A DNA stretch of 64,000 nt from Irpex lacteus (GCA_001986395.2 MQVO02000001.1:930001-994000), one strand, 5' to 3'. Positions 43,154-55,151 are shown, counted from the first letter of the stretch. A program made the numbers and translations. The notes: generated by a model from the sequence alone, not told the origin.

Positions 43154-43896
43154 CTAAAAGTGATTCTTAATCTTCTCTTTTGCCCTCGCAACTCCCGTAG
43201 CACAAAAGCACACACTAAGACACGGACAACAACTGGGAAAGAACGATTAGCTTCGAAGAACGACGATGCATCGAGTCGCTCAGCACTTACAAAATAGCAA
43301 CACACGGGGCACATGGTCCTTTGACGTGTCCATTGCACTTCATACGGCCGATATTGAAGTTGAACTTGAGTGCACCCTTTTTCGGTACGCTCTTGGTTTG
43401 CTGGTCTGGTGACTCTTGCCGTAACTCGCCCCACTGTTCTGTGTATATCCCATCTTCGGATGTATAGAACTCCTGACCAGGTAGAGGGAGGACGGTCATG
43501 CTCGGTGTGGGTCTCGGTTGTGCACTGTGAACGGAAGATACATGCGTATCTGTGCTTCGCCGCGTCGATCCTACGTCACATGCTACCGGTGAGTTGAAGG
43601 TTCTTTGACAAACAGTTGTGATGTCGAGCGGACTAACCTGGCTCATAGACTGGTGACGGCTTTTCTAGCTCACAGTCTACGTGAGTTGTATCCGAGTGGG
43701 AGTATTGTGTTCGACTCTCATCGGAATTCGTCTCGCCACTCCGTCTGACGCCTTCTTCTGAAGCGGGCACTGGCCTGAGGGACGCTGGCCGATCGCTCGC
43801 CTCGTTGCGATCGCTGTGAGCCGACTGACATACGCCTTCGCTTGTGGCGGGCTCTACTTTTTCGTGTTCGTCCTGCACGATTGTAGTAGGGGACAT
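43154..43896 (-). CDS. hypothetical protein with Cys-rich C-terminal tail, member 1
   Basis: Three exons fit: 43638-43896, then from a GTAG acceptor before GATCGACGCG (about 43575), then a last exon after CCCAG near 43234. The start is MSPTTIVQDEHEKVEPATSE. The body is polar and disordered, with Ser, Glu and Pro. Toward the end comes EQWGELRQESPDQQTKSV, then KGPCAPCVAIFCCPCLSVCF with CATGVARAKEKIKNHF to the stop. The tail is short, hydrophobic and Cys-rich (about nine Cys in 25 residues), as in palmitoylated or CYSTM-type membrane anchors. It shares layout with 44927-45735, so they are likely paralogues. TATATA at about 43995-44000 is a probable TATA box. Family unknown. Confidence 0.6.
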
Positions 43897-44926
43897 CAGC
43901 GCCACAAAAGACTAACGCTTAGAGTTGAGGAGGTGAGGGGAGTGGTGGATGGGGGGATGTTAACAGGGGAACGATGAGTGCAAAAGCACGAGGATATATA
44001 GAGATCGATACACACCAGCTTCTTTTATATTACTACATCTCAGGAGTCCAAGATGCCTAGATCCACGAGGCAATGGCATGTAATGCAGGTACGCACGTAC
44101 ATACCGCCACACCGCTACCGTCCGGCAGCGACTACGCGGTCGTTGTGGCGATGGTTTGTATTATTCGAACTTCAGGTCCTGAAGCTTGAGGTCGCGCTCA
44201 CAGTTGCGCCGTTGTATTCCTGTGTGGTGTTTGGTTGAGTGTAGTGCTAGGGATACCCAGAGCTTCGTTGGCCACACGTGAATCCAGATGTTCGAATAAC
44301 TAGCTTCATAGCCTTCGGGCCTTGGTCCTGGGACCTGAGCAGTGAGAAGCTTGTTGGAGGCTATATAAAGAAGAGAGTCACATACAAGGGCGGTGATCAT
44401 GTCTCGGCGTTAGGACCGTTGTTAGAATGAAGACAACAAGAGCCTGTGGCGGAGCGTCCGAAGCCGTAGCTTGTTGACAGATACTCGGTTATTGTTTGGA
44501 GGCTATGCGTGCAAACGTATGGCTGGATGTCAGGATACAGGTCTGCACGATAATCCAGACGTAACCAGGCTTGATCATGGGAGGAGGGCCAGCGACGCCA
44601 CATCATCATGCATATGATTACCGTAGAAGGCAGTTCTGGCAGATTGAACGGGTCAACATATGGGCGCCTGCGTGTGGGAGATCATTCATATCATGCCGCT
44701 CCAGACTGATATAGGACGAAAACAACACAGTTACTCGCTCCAATTGTACCACCTATTTGCTTGTTAGCTACTGAATGAAACGCACTCTGAGCCAGGTTTC
44801 ATTTACCAACGGTATCAAGTAGACACACATACATACAAGAAGACTGTACATCACCCGCAACTCTGAGGGAAATTCTGTCAGTATAGGGCTATCATGTGAG
44901 GTGCTCGTATCCAGCAGGAGTGAAGA
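43897..44926. other. intergenic region
   Basis: Between two related minus-strand genes. Short ORFs at 44053-44238 and 44161-44609 have no recognisable features. No repeat or RNA identified. Confidence 0.35.
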
Positions 44927-45735
44927 TCACGAAAACGATCTCGATGGGGGTGCAATCTCCGCCGCCTTCTTACATGTGTAACACCAACCTCCTATACATC
45001 CGACGCCAATGCACGGCAAACAGGCAACACTGACAGCCAAACCCACAGCACTTCTACATGGTTTCGCAGCAAGTTAGTTAACTGTGGCATAACGTAAGAA
45101 AGGAAAGCTGGATATATACTCACCCAACCAACGTCGACACAGCTTGACAAGGAAGAGTGACTATCGCCTGAGCCGTTTCGCAATGCCCGCCCGAACCAGT
45201 AGGACCGCAGCCTCTCTTCGTCTCAGTGGTAGTCTCTGTGACTGTAGTATTGGTACGTGCGCCGTCCTCACGAAATCCCCATTGGTCAGACGTGTGGCGA
45301 GTCTCTTCCACGCTTGAACCGGCAGCTGTATCCATTGCAGGCTTATGCATCGGCTGCTCGTTAACAACAGGTTTCGCATCTAACAAGCAAAAAGAAATGC
45401 AAATGCTATAAGCTGCTGCGTTCCCACTGATGTAAAACTCAATACTACTCACCTTTAGTGTATGGAGGTGGTGGCGCGTCAGAGTGAGGGTGGCTATCAC
45501 TACGACTCGGCTTCCGCTCCGTTCGCCGGGTTGGTAAGGCAAAGCTCTGCGAAGCACTTGGCCACTGCGCTGACACACGATCCTGCATGGGATCGCTCCC
45601 CCGTGCAAGAAACGCTCCTTCCATAGGTGTTGGAAATGAGGACGAACCATGGATATCGCTTCCGAAGAAGCCGTTTGGGGATGGAGGACCCATCGTGGTG
45701 ACGGTTTTGGTAGTCTTGCTGTACCAAATCGACAT
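44927..45735 (-). CDS. hypothetical protein with Cys-rich C-terminal tail, member 2
   Basis: The start is MSIWYSKTTKTVTTMGPPSP at 45735. The first exon is a polar Ser/Pro-rich stretch that ends in APPPPYTK (a PPxY-like motif, the sort bound by WW domains). The next exon has DQWGFREDGARTNTTVTETT and CGPTGSGGHCETAQ. It splices (GTGAGT donor, CATGTAG acceptor) into SAVGLAVSVACLPCIGVGCI followed by GGWCYTCKK, a hydrophobic Cys-rich tail, and ends SRSFS. The QWG element, the thin Thr-rich linker and the Cys-rich end are in the same order as member 1 (43154-43896). It is probably membrane-attached through the tail. A TATA box sits at 45845-45850. No function known. Confidence 0.62.
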
Positions 45736-46399
45736 GGCGACTGTGCGAGAGTCGGGTTGTTGAGAGCAGTTGGACGTACAGGAGTAAGCAGGAACTAGCG
45801 CGAGGTGGAAGCGAAGATGATGAGAGCGCGGGAGACATGTGCCCTTTATAAGCGATTTGCGTCTTCTTCCTCGAGTTTGGCCGCCACAACCCCGTATAGG
45901 CCAACAGTCGTGGTGAGGCAACGTAGAGCTGTGGATTCTTGTACTCTCTTGCGCCTGGTCACAGACAAATAGATATCCATAGACAAGGCCAAGCTGTGCG
46001 TTACCTGTAAGTGGTTGCAGGCAACGCTGAGTGCGTAGTACTAGTATGCAGTGGCGTTTCTCGCGGTGGCCCTGTCTAGATCAAAGATCACCCATGACAA
46101 TCCAGAGTTATAGGTTGTACGGAGTCACAGCCATGCTGCACGGAAAGCATATAGATTAGCAAGATTGTTGCTTGAGCAAGACAGAGTCGAACTCGAAGCA
46201 CAGAGAACTGAGTAGACTCAGTAGAGGGTGGCGCAGCTGGATCGCCGCGGTGTACGAGATACTGCCTGGGTCTCCCTAGCAATGAGAGCGTGCGATAGAA
46301 GGGAGATATTCAGATGGTCACTGTCCGAGTCGAAGGGTACTTAGTCTCGCGCGCCGGACTATCGAAGGAGGGGCCACATACGGGACCCAAATAGGGACA
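45736..46399. other. intergenic region
   Basis: Upstream of the Cys-rich tail gene. A short minus-strand ORF at 46088-46282 has no features. No supported gene. Confidence 0.35.
45845..45850 (-). promoter_or_regulatory. TATA box of the 44927-45735 gene
   Basis: TTTATA on the plus strand reads TATAAA on the minus strand, about 110 bp upstream of the ATG at 45735. Confidence 0.5.
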
Positions 46400-46525
46400 A
46401 ACAACGCATACCCAAAGATGGCAACCCGAGCTTTGCTTCTTCCGAGTCACAGTCGCGGACGCCTCCAGTCACGGTACAGAAGGTGATGAAGCGGCTGACG
46501 TTTGCTTTTGTTTGCCAGCAGATTG
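46400..46525 (+). repeat. short fragment related to the repeat element at 50080
   Basis: It shares ACCCAAAGATGGCAACCCGA, GAGTCACAG-like sequence and GGCTGACGTTTGCTTTTGTT with 50080-50185. The latter part is also the conserved GGCTGACGTTTGGGTTTGTT block of copies A to C. It looks like a decayed solo copy of the element's conserved part. Confidence 0.6.
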
Positions 46526-46804
46526 TATACATAGAGCATAGATATCGCGACGAATGTCGCGGCCGCCATGATCTGATTCCCCTCAGAGCCCCCGGAGTAT
46601 GCTAACTGGAAGCCTCAAGCCTCAAGCTGTGGCTCCGAATCCTCCACCGTGACATGGTAAGCAATACTCGCAATCCGTTTCATTCAACGATACTCAGCGA
46701 TACTGAACCTCAATTGTACCTCAGAACATCATAGATTGTGACGAAGAAAGGCGTTTGGTGTCCTCTTCTTTCTTGCATAATTAGATTAAGGTCAGAGCGT
46801 CGCG

Positions 46805-47596
46805 ATGGCATCCTTTGTTCAGTTCCGTGCTATGCCACGTAAATGGAACAATGTCTTCATGACCGCTTTACCGAAGGACATTTTCGATGTCAGGAATACG
46901 ATAAGCCCCTTTCACCTAGCTTTGCTGAGTCAACGGGAATGCTAATTCTTCTGTATTGTAGTATAGCGCGGCGGATGATCAGTGTCGGAAAGAAGAGCAG
47001 GATTTATGGCGCTCACTAAGGTATGTTGCATGCTATAACGTTCAATGTATGTGGCTGACGATATACCAGCGAACTTGTTGTTTATCGAACATCTGCTGGG
47101 TCTTTGTCATGCCTTTCGAATGGACGTTTTTGGACTTTTCAAAGATGACTATCATGTAGTACGGTCCATTCTTTCCCGGTATAGATATGTTGATCGCATC
47201 TCACAAACACGAGTTCAATTTGACTTCCCTCAGCTACGCCGAAATTAGATGAGTGTCGAGGGTGTTGGAACCAGCTCTCCAGACCCTAGCGACAATGCAG
47301 AAGACCTTGATAGTATGTACTCTTGGTCTGACTTGGAGTACGTGGACGCGGCATCGTATACATCGTTCGATTCGGAGGCTGGCTCTGAGAGCTACAGTGT
47401 CGAGGAAGAAGACTTTAGTGGCCAAGGTAGAACAGATTTTGATCGTCAAATCGCTTACGATGGATATACACTTACATTCTACCCGTCCACACCCTGCGAC
47501 AAGAATTCCAGAGTATGCAAATTGACGAAGAAGAAGCGCCACGTAGGCTCTCTGCGTCAGTGTCCGACTGGTATAACAGTGATTGATAGAACATAG
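46805..47596 (+). CDS. putative multi-exon gene, structure unresolved
   Basis: Candidate start MASFVQFRAMPRKWNNVFMT at 46805, then ALPKDIFD. A GTCAGG donor and a TGTAG acceptor would join it to YSAADDQCRKEEQDLWRSLR, followed by a GTATGT donor near 47021. Later open stretches read ANLLFIEHLLGLCHAFRMDV and an acidic segment (SMYSWSDLEYVDAASYTSFD) to a stop at 47596. I could not join all blocks in one frame with clean splice sites, so at least one border is wrong or the gene is broken. It has no domain I recognise; the 'LPKDIFD' opening recalls F-box-like proteins only loosely. Confidence 0.3.
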
Positions 47597-47824
47597 AATC
47601 CGGCTCCTACAGTAACTGCCATTTTTGTGCCTGGTTTTCCTATATAATAGCATAGCCGCTCTTAGTCACGGAGACCCTCGAGAGGAAGTGTAGTGTACCA
47701 TAGATGTATCAACAAAGAGCTGCGACCATCCCGTTTTTTCCTCGCACTGTTCAATATATTATATTGTGTTTTGGTGTAACAATGAGATTACTACTAGCGT
47801 GTATCTACAGTGTCACTAGGGGCA

Positions 47825-49773
47825 CTAACGCCATATCTGTAGCTCCATATACTCTTGCCACGGTGGCCAATTCTGGTGAGCGTCGGAAGGGGTGCAACAA
47901 GCATCCGGCAGTTCCAGACGTAACGATCGATTCAGGCATATATCCACATGTGATACGAACTGGCTTATACGCTCCTTTCCCGGACCTAGTATACTCACAT
48001 CAGTACCAGATGCATGCGGCTTCTCTTGTACAAAGCGCAGGGTTTTGATCGGCCGACCGGCTTGCGCTCTCGCTTCGACGAACTCTATGACCGCGGCCTC
48101 GTGTTTATCGCGGGCCTGGTGTATCTGCAGCTCGTCCAAGGATGGGAACAAGTCTTGTTCCATGATGGTCCTCAACCAGAACCGAAGGTGATGAGAAAGC
48201 ACCAATTTGCGCACATCAACTAGTGCTTTCAGGTCGTCGATGAGCTTGGGCATGTCCCCTTCGGTCTGCCACTGGTGGAGGTCTTCCCGTTTGTCCATCC
48301 ACAGCCATAGCTCGTGCAGCGAGCATTGACGCACATCTGAGGGAAGGGCAAAGTGGCGAATATAGTGCCTTACTTCGTTCACCCAATAGCAGTTCCAAGT
48401 GTGAAGATCTTCTGCGTAAAAGCTAGTGTATCCGTCTGTGACGACGATTGTTCGAGGAGTGGAATACGCCCATCGGGAGCCGATAAACAGCTTTCGCTGC
48501 AAGAGGAAGTCCTGGTCCAGACTGTCCGTGAAGACCGTGCCCAAGTCGTCATAGATGCTTTCCAGATTTAAGTAGGCTTTCGCTTGCAACTGCGGCATAC
48601 GAAGCTTCTTTTCGATGAATTGAGCAGAGTAGTGTCCGTACACCCGCAAGCGCCTTAGGCATGGCATGGTGACGCGGGGCATAGATTCCGAAGTGATTAT
48701 GGACTCGACAAGGTCCCTCGAGTATCTGACGATGACGGAGGCAAATCTATGTATTTGAAGCGGCTCTTCTAGCACAAGACATTCGAGTTGTGGCTGCGAA
48801 GTTAGGAATGTGTAGAAGCGGCGGGTTGCTTCGAAATCTTGTAGGAACTTTTGCCTTGTGAGAACGAGCTCGCATAAGTTGCTGGATGTAGTCCGGGGCC
48901 AGTTGAACATTACCCGGTGCGTCACGAGGACTCGCAGATGGGGAAGTTCGATATCGCGAAAGAGCTCGACTTCCCTTGCGGGAATCTCGTCGGGATCGTT
49001 AGGGTTGTTCATCGCTTCATCATACCAGTCATGCACGACAAGGGCCCTAACATGAAGTAGCTTATGAGTTTTGAGAAGCTCAAATGAGTCAGGGCCAGCG
49101 ACTTCCACCTGAAGCTCGTGGATTCGCCATACATCGGAACATATATCATCAAGCAAAGTTTCGTCCGTTGGGGTCGTATCTATGCTTTGTGCAAGATAGA
49201 CGGTGAGAGGAAGACTGCCAGATCGTTCAAGTAAGAAAGAAATGACATGACACTGGTGCTCGAGAAGCGGCGCATCCGGGATCCTGACTTCGGTCCATAA
49301 ACCGGGTGTGTGCAGGGCGGTGGCCCTCCAACAGACGCAAACGGCCTGGATAGATTTCCATGGATAGCCGTTGAACGGCGCCAACGGCTCATGGCGTTCT
49401 ACAGTTCGTTCAAAGACGAGACCAAGAAGCTCCGGTGGGAGCTTGTTAATCGGCGCAAGGCGATTCCTAGCGCGACGGATAATCGGACCAAGATTTTCTA
49501 ATCGCCGCAGGCTCTCGTCCAGCTACGAAGAAAGCTCTTAGTCCTCTGCGTCCGTGAATGTTTTTGGCACCTTACCTTATCAGTAGTTATGTCATGCGTG
49601 ATACTATTCGTTCTCATCGTTAATTGGATATTCATGAGTGGACTATGCTTTACTCACAGACTCGATTGGTCTAACGCGGCAAGCCACTCGAACTTATCCT
49701 CAAGGTGACGAAGAGAGGACCGGAACTCCGTCCAATTCGTCGCGGACGGCACGGGCGCATTATCCATACTCAT
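47825..49773 (-). CDS. F-box-like domain protein, second long paralogue
   Basis: Start MSMDNAPVPSATNWTEFRSS at 49773, with a helical leader (LRHLEDKFEWLAALDQS) that ends at a GTGAGT donor near 49653. The next exon begins after a TCGTAG acceptor near 49525: LDESLRRLENLGPIIRRARN, then RLAPINKLPPELLGLVFERT. The F-box-like core continues YPWKSIQAVCVCWRATALHT and PGLW. About 450 residues of leucine-rich substrate-type sequence follow to a TAG at 47825. Layout matches 462-2415 (helical leader, 'LAPINKLPPELL', 'VC.CWR..ALHTPGLW', closing Trp-rich end). Probable SCF ubiquitin ligase adaptor of unknown target; the two genes share little identity outside the F-box region. Confidence 0.8.
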
Positions 49774-50079
49774 TAATGGAAGATAGAGGTGTTTTATGTG
49801 GTAATGCGATGTACTGTAATAACGCCACACTCGGTCAGCCGCCTTATCCTTTGAATGCACGGTTCGTTGGACCAATCGATGGCGACGTACCTACTATCAC
49901 TGAAGAGAATACCTCAAGTGTTGTAAATGATGAAGATCGCTATAGGTCACGGTAACTTGGACGGTCAGACAAAAACTGCAAGAGGTGGTGTCGTGGACCG
50001 TGGTGGTCAACGCCCTGAACGCGACACTTGAGTCTGCAAGAGCGAGCGCCGAACGGTGGCAAGCCAAATAACTGTCAAT
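49774..50079. other. short intergenic region
   Basis: Promoter side of the second long F-box-like gene. No other features seen. Confidence 0.35.
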
Positions 50080-51470
50080 AGCGCATATCCAAAGATGGCA
50101 ACCCGAACTTTGTTCTTCACAGTCACAGAACACGTCCCGATACAGTAGGTGAAGTGGCTGACGTTTGCATTTGTTTGGCAGGTTGGGTTTGCAGGGTATA
50201 TATATTTCGATGGACAGCGCCGTCGCCTGCCTCACCACTTGTTCCTCACCACCATCTCCCCCCTACAACACAAGCTTGCCCTCCCGCCTCTCTCTCCCTC
50301 GCACGGTGATATACAACCCTCGTACCCCTCGCAGTCTCCATCCGTTCAACGACCTTTCTCATCACTACTCAGCCTTCCTTATGTTGCCTCAGGAAACCGG
50401 AGTCTCACCGAAGAATGGCGACGACTGATTCTTCATCGTTCTCTGCCGCACTGCTCCAGTCAACATAACTAGCACGGTCGCGACACTTCTGGCATGTTGC
50501 GGCAATAGCAACAGCTACCAACTTAAAGGGGAGCGACGGCATCATAGTGCGTATAGACTGGTCGGTCAGCATCGGGTACTTTGCGCGGCTGACACTTGCT
50601 CCTAGCATGTTCACAAGTACTCCTTTGCCCTGTCATCTCCTCTCGGCTCTCCTCAACATCTTGCTCAGCGCTCAATGCTGTCTACACGACGCACCAGAAT
50701 GGCCTTTCTTAGTCAACGCGACCAACGTCGCCGCTGCCCTTCTACCAGGACTCATACGTTCCGGTGCTCAAGCTTCATATACGATGACCGGCCTTTGTTC
50801 TCATTGCCTCCACCGTTACCGGCGGTCTAGATGTTGAGATCGTCATCCAAATACGCGTTTAGTTACGCGTGGGGTGTTAACCATAGGCAGCTCGTCTCCA
50901 GGCTCCCTTCCTTTGATACTCGTTGAGTCGGTCTCCGGGTTAGAATTCTCCTCCGCGACTGAGCTGTCGAGACATTCAAGAGCGGCATTTCCGCTACCTG
51001 GATTGAACCCAACCGTGTTTCATCCCCAGTGTTCCAAAACACAATGACCAGCTTTCGCTCCCATTGCCTCCACCGTTACCGGCGGTGCAGATGTTGGGAT
51101 CGTTAGCCTCACGTCAAGCCCAACATACGTCACCTCACGGTGTCAATCACAGGCCTCTGCCCTCAAGCTCTCCTCTGTCTATGCCTCCACGATTCGCTTC
51201 AGCGATCGAGACCTTTCAGTTATCCGACACGAACAACGGTCATCCATGCAAGAGACGACGCACCCACTTCGACGACCCATGAGACTGGCCTCTCCCGTCC
51301 ATCTACAACGTCGGCCGCGACAAGCTGCCCTCGACACGCTGAGACCATATTCATGCTAAGAATACCAAAAAGCTGTATCAAGACCAGAAAGCCTCCCATA
51401 CCGCTACTATCTCGACCTGTCAGCCTCTGGCACTCGGACCTATTCCAAGCCGTCGTCCGCCTGGTCAACT
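50080..51470 (+). repeat. shorter relative of the pyrimidine-rich element (copy D)
   Basis: The opening matches the fragment at 46400 (CCAAAGATGGCAACCCGAAC) and then the conserved block of copies A to C (GGCTGACGTTTGCATTTGTT, then GGCAGGTTGGGTTT). It has its own TATA-like GGGTATATATATTTCGATGG. Pyrimidine-rich sequence follows. A unit of about 260 bp then occurs twice: TTGCCTCCACCGTTACCGGC with GGTCTAGATGTTG near 50805, and again with GGTGCAGATGTTG near 51064. The right end was not determined. ORFs inside are low complexity. Confidence 0.55.
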
Positions 51471-51479
51471 GAATGAGCC

Positions 51480-51923
51480 GGACTACCCTCGATCAACACC
51501 CATCTCTCGTTCCATCCATCGTCATTGTGCTCACTGCCAACTCGCTGAGCATCAAGAAACCACGCTATGAATATATGAATGTCTAATGCCAGTGGTTGCT
51601 TCTTCCCCTACATCTGCAATCTCTCAATCCCTTCTGTGATCTCGCGTTATACTTTTCCTCACTGCAACATTTTATCTTCATCTTCACATACGTATACACA
51701 TCTCTCGAACTTGGAAGCACGCACACAAATCGTGTTGTCAGGATCGTGAAAGAGAATATATCGATACAAATACACATGGTCATGAGGATGAGAAAGCAAT
51801 GACAACTAGTACTAAGCTAGCAACTACAATGAGTGAGATCGTGAAATCATGAGCGTGATAGTCAACAACGTTTTACAGGGTTCAAGTCCTAGGAGGACTC
51901 GAAGCACAATGCGACATGGCAGA
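51480..51923. other. intergenic region
   Basis: 3' side of the transporter gene, presumably containing its 3' UTR. Short ORFs have no recognisable features. Confidence 0.35.
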
Positions 51924-54179
51924 TCAAGCAATCTCCGCAGACGCCCTCTTCTCCTCATCAACACGTATACTCTCAGGCCTTCCCTCGGCCCTCGAGCTCG
52001 TCTCCGACGGGTGTTCGCGGTAGTCGTCAGCGAGCTCGTCGCGTCCTCCGCCTTCTTCGATGGCCGTCTTGGCTTTTTCGAAGTTTGATCCGTAGTTTCT
52101 GTTATTTATCAAGCAAGCAACACAGTTAGCTGCCATACGCATGCAGGACATTCAAGGAGAGAAGAGAGAGGGGGGGGGAGAGAGGGAGAAAGGAGAAGGA
52201 GAGGGGGGATACGCACTCAGGCCCGATGATAGTGATGATAAGCACAAACGCAGCGACGACGCCGATGAGTATACCCTGCACTTTGGCGTAGTCGGGTACG
52301 AGGCCTGGTTTGCCTGCGATGTGAGTCTTCAGGTTGTCTCCACCAGCTACACAAAACCAACAAGCAATCATCAGTGAGTAAGAGTTCAGACGGATGACGA
52401 TTTGATTGGCACGACTTACTGGCTTCGATCTGAGCAGATGCCGAAGAGACCATCTACATAAGAAGCAGTGTTCGTCAACACAAGTTACATATTCGATGAT
52501 CGACAATTCGGAAGCTTCTCCCGTTCCGGATATTCAATATCAATATTCAGGAACGGGCATCCGGAGAAGTGGCGAGTGGGTGTACATAATCGAAATGAGC
52601 GACTTACGTTTCCAACTTGGTATGCCACGCCGGGGAATGTGGCACGGAAAGCCGGTGGGGAGATCTCTGCCAGCTGGATGGGAATCTAAAGTCGGCGCAT
52701 ACAATGAGTATGAGGAGGATAGGAGGATGAAGAATGGAGGAGACACGCACGACACCCCAGGCACCTTGGACGCCGAACTGGATGCAGAATGCGCCGGCTG
52801 CGAGACCGCTGAATGAGGAGGGGAGGATCCAGAGGGGGATGAAGCAGCCAACGAGGAGAACAAATATTCTATTTCTATTGATAAGCGGGGGTTACGAGTT
52901 AGGAAGTTCGTGGGGAACTTACATGATGGTAAGTCGGCGACCGATGTACTGACTGACCCAGCCTGCGATGATGCCTCCTGCGATAGCACCCTAGAAGCAT
53001 TCGTTCATGAACATCTGAACCCTAGTCAAACTATCAATGAACTACTTACACAGTTACCAATGATAGTGGCGACAGTTGCGTCGTGAGAGCTGAATCCCTT
53101 AGAGTCCTGCATATACGTGGGGTACAAATCTTGGGAGCCGTGAGACAGGAAGTTGAAGCCTGCAGACCGGTTATGTCAGTAACTCTCTCATGCAACATCG
53201 GCAAGAGCGACGGCACGCACCAGTCATGAGCAGAACTGCATATATGCACAAAAGCCAGTGCTTCTTCAACATGACCTTCGTCTCGTGCAGGAAGATCTTC
53301 GTCTTGTTCTTGCTTGGGCCGTTCACTGCCGCCTGTGCCTTTGCCCTCAGGAAGATCTCAGACTCGGGGAGCAGCGCTCTCAGGAAAGCCGCGAATGCAG
53401 ACATGCCAGAGCCCGTCCAGAATAGCGCACGCCATGTCTGGGAGACTTCAGGGACGAGGTATAGGTTGATGACGGCCGCGAAGAGGTAGCCGACAGCGTA
53501 ACCCTGTTGCAGGAAACCAGAGGCAAGACCACGGGCTTCTACCGGAAGGTTTTCGAGGCCTGTGGCGGCTGCCAGTCCCCAAATTCCGCCCATGCCGATA
53601 CCGAAGAGAGAGCGGACACCAAGGAACTGCTCGTATGTTTGCACGAAACCTGAGCCGAGCTCGAGAATCGAGACGAGCAGCAGATTGAAGACCAAAGGCC
53701 ATTTTCGCCCGTAGCGGTCTGAGATGATACCGAAAATAACCTGTGCGAGCGGAGTACGGTATCAGAATCCGGGCATGCAGATCTGTACATTGTTGTGAGA
53801 GAGAACTCACGGCGCCGGCAGAGCGGAGAAGGAGGGTGAGGGTGATCGCCGTTGTCTTGATGAGGCGTTATCAGTGGGAGATGAGAAGATGGAGACTAAG
53901 TGGGAACGTACGACATCATGGGTCGACCTGTTGAACTGCGTCGTGAGACGGGTGACGCTCAGAGACACACTGAAGAAGTCGACGGCATCGCAGGTCCAAG
54001 CGAGCCAGCCTTGAGTAATGTCAGCCTAGTTGATAATGTCAGAGAGGAGCACGATACGTACCTGTGAGAAGCAAGGCCCACTGGGTAAAAGTGATAGTGC
54101 CGAGGACCTGGAGAAGCGGGCGACCTTGTCGCTGCTGCTTGTGTGGGACGAGGGAGGTGAGGAAGTAGGGAAGAGGCAT
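51924..54179 (-). CDS. JEN1-type monocarboxylate/proton symporter (MFS)
   Basis: Plasma-membrane transporter that takes up lactate, pyruvate or related short carboxylates with protons. The start is MPLPYFLTSLVPHKQQRQGR at 54179. Exons then read ITFTQWALLLTG, AWTCDAVDFFSVSLSV, the MFS signature region GIISDRYGRKWPLVFNLLLV, GVRSLFGIGMGGIWGLAAAT with GLENLPVEARGLASGFLQQG, NFLSHGSQDLYPTYMQDSKG, GAIAGGIIAGWVSQYIGRRL, and a last helix LIGVVAAFVLIITIIGPE. The segment NFLSHGSQDLYPT fits the JEN signature NXX[S/T]HX[S/T]QDXXXT exactly. The C-terminal tail is polar and Glu-rich. A poly-G/GA-rich stretch at about 52163-52210 lies in an intron. It is likely repressed on glucose, as in the family, but no regulatory site was identified. 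Confidence 0.9.
52163..52210. repeat. purine-rich GA/G tract in an intron of the transporter
   Basis: A run of nine G within GAGAGAGGGGGGGGGAGAGA, continuing with GA-rich sequence. It lies between coding exons of the JEN1-type gene. Confidence 0.7.
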
Positions 54180-55151
54180 GGGGGCAGGTCGGTGGTGGGT
54201 GGAGGTCAAGGGGGGAAAGTCGACACACTCGCAAGGATCCAGGAGGAGCAGCAGAGGCTGGTATATATAGTGTGTGCGCGTTTATCATTTCTTGCAGTTG
54301 AGTGGACGTCGATGGCCAGGTACCACTTTCGGCGGTTCTGATCGGAAGCCTATCCGAAGAATTCGAAAGGTGGGGTAAGTTTATCAACAGTCAGCCTCCT
54401 CGAGCTAACCCCTCCCCCGCTATCATCCTTGTTAGTACTTGTTGCTCTCGACACTGATGACTTCGACAATGAGCACGACAGAAACGACGACTCGACGATG
54501 TTCCCCGCCACTTCTGCACGCGCTGTCCCGCCCCCGCCCCCGCATCCCATCATTTTACCCCGCAACATCATTATACTCCCGATCGGATCTTGATAAGTTT
54601 TTGAATGAATTCGTAAAACACAAACAGGGTGCGCATGACGAATGCCAATATCATGTATGGATGCCCCTCGCTCAAGCACTTCAGCACCGTCGTACCCTGG
54701 GGTCTACCGCCTCAGTCTCGAGACATCTTCGTCGAATACAACGATAGTTGAGATCCGCACCGACACAGCCAACACTGGCAGGAGGAAAGACGGTCGAACG
54801 ATCCCCGGATGGCCGACGGGACTCAACAAAACGTTACGGATAGCACATCGTAAACCGATCTACACGACCCTCAACCCTCACGGTTTCTTTTATCCTCCTC
54901 CCATCATCCGCGCCGCGATGTCGCACTGCAACAGCATCCATACAGTGTATGTACGTGACTTGCTATATAATACTTTTCTGTCAGAAAGACTTGCTCAGCC
55001 TCCTCTGTGGCTGACAACTATCGAGCGATATGCCCGGAACGGCACTTGTCCACATACGAGGATACAACGCCACGCACCCGACATACGCGGAAACAAAGTA
55101 CACCCATCCAAGTCAATCGGTAAACGCGGATCTCCATCCCTCCAAACCACG
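54180..55151. other. intergenic region
   Basis: Promoter of the transporter (to the left) and 3' side of NAT10. Several plus-strand ORFs, including a long one at 54642-55442, lie partly antisense to the NAT10 last exon and have no recognisable features. No repeat or RNA seen. Confidence 0.35.
54262..54269 (-). promoter_or_regulatory. TATA box of the transporter gene
   Basis: TATATATA about 83-90 bp upstream of the ATG at 54179 on the minus strand. Confidence 0.5.
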
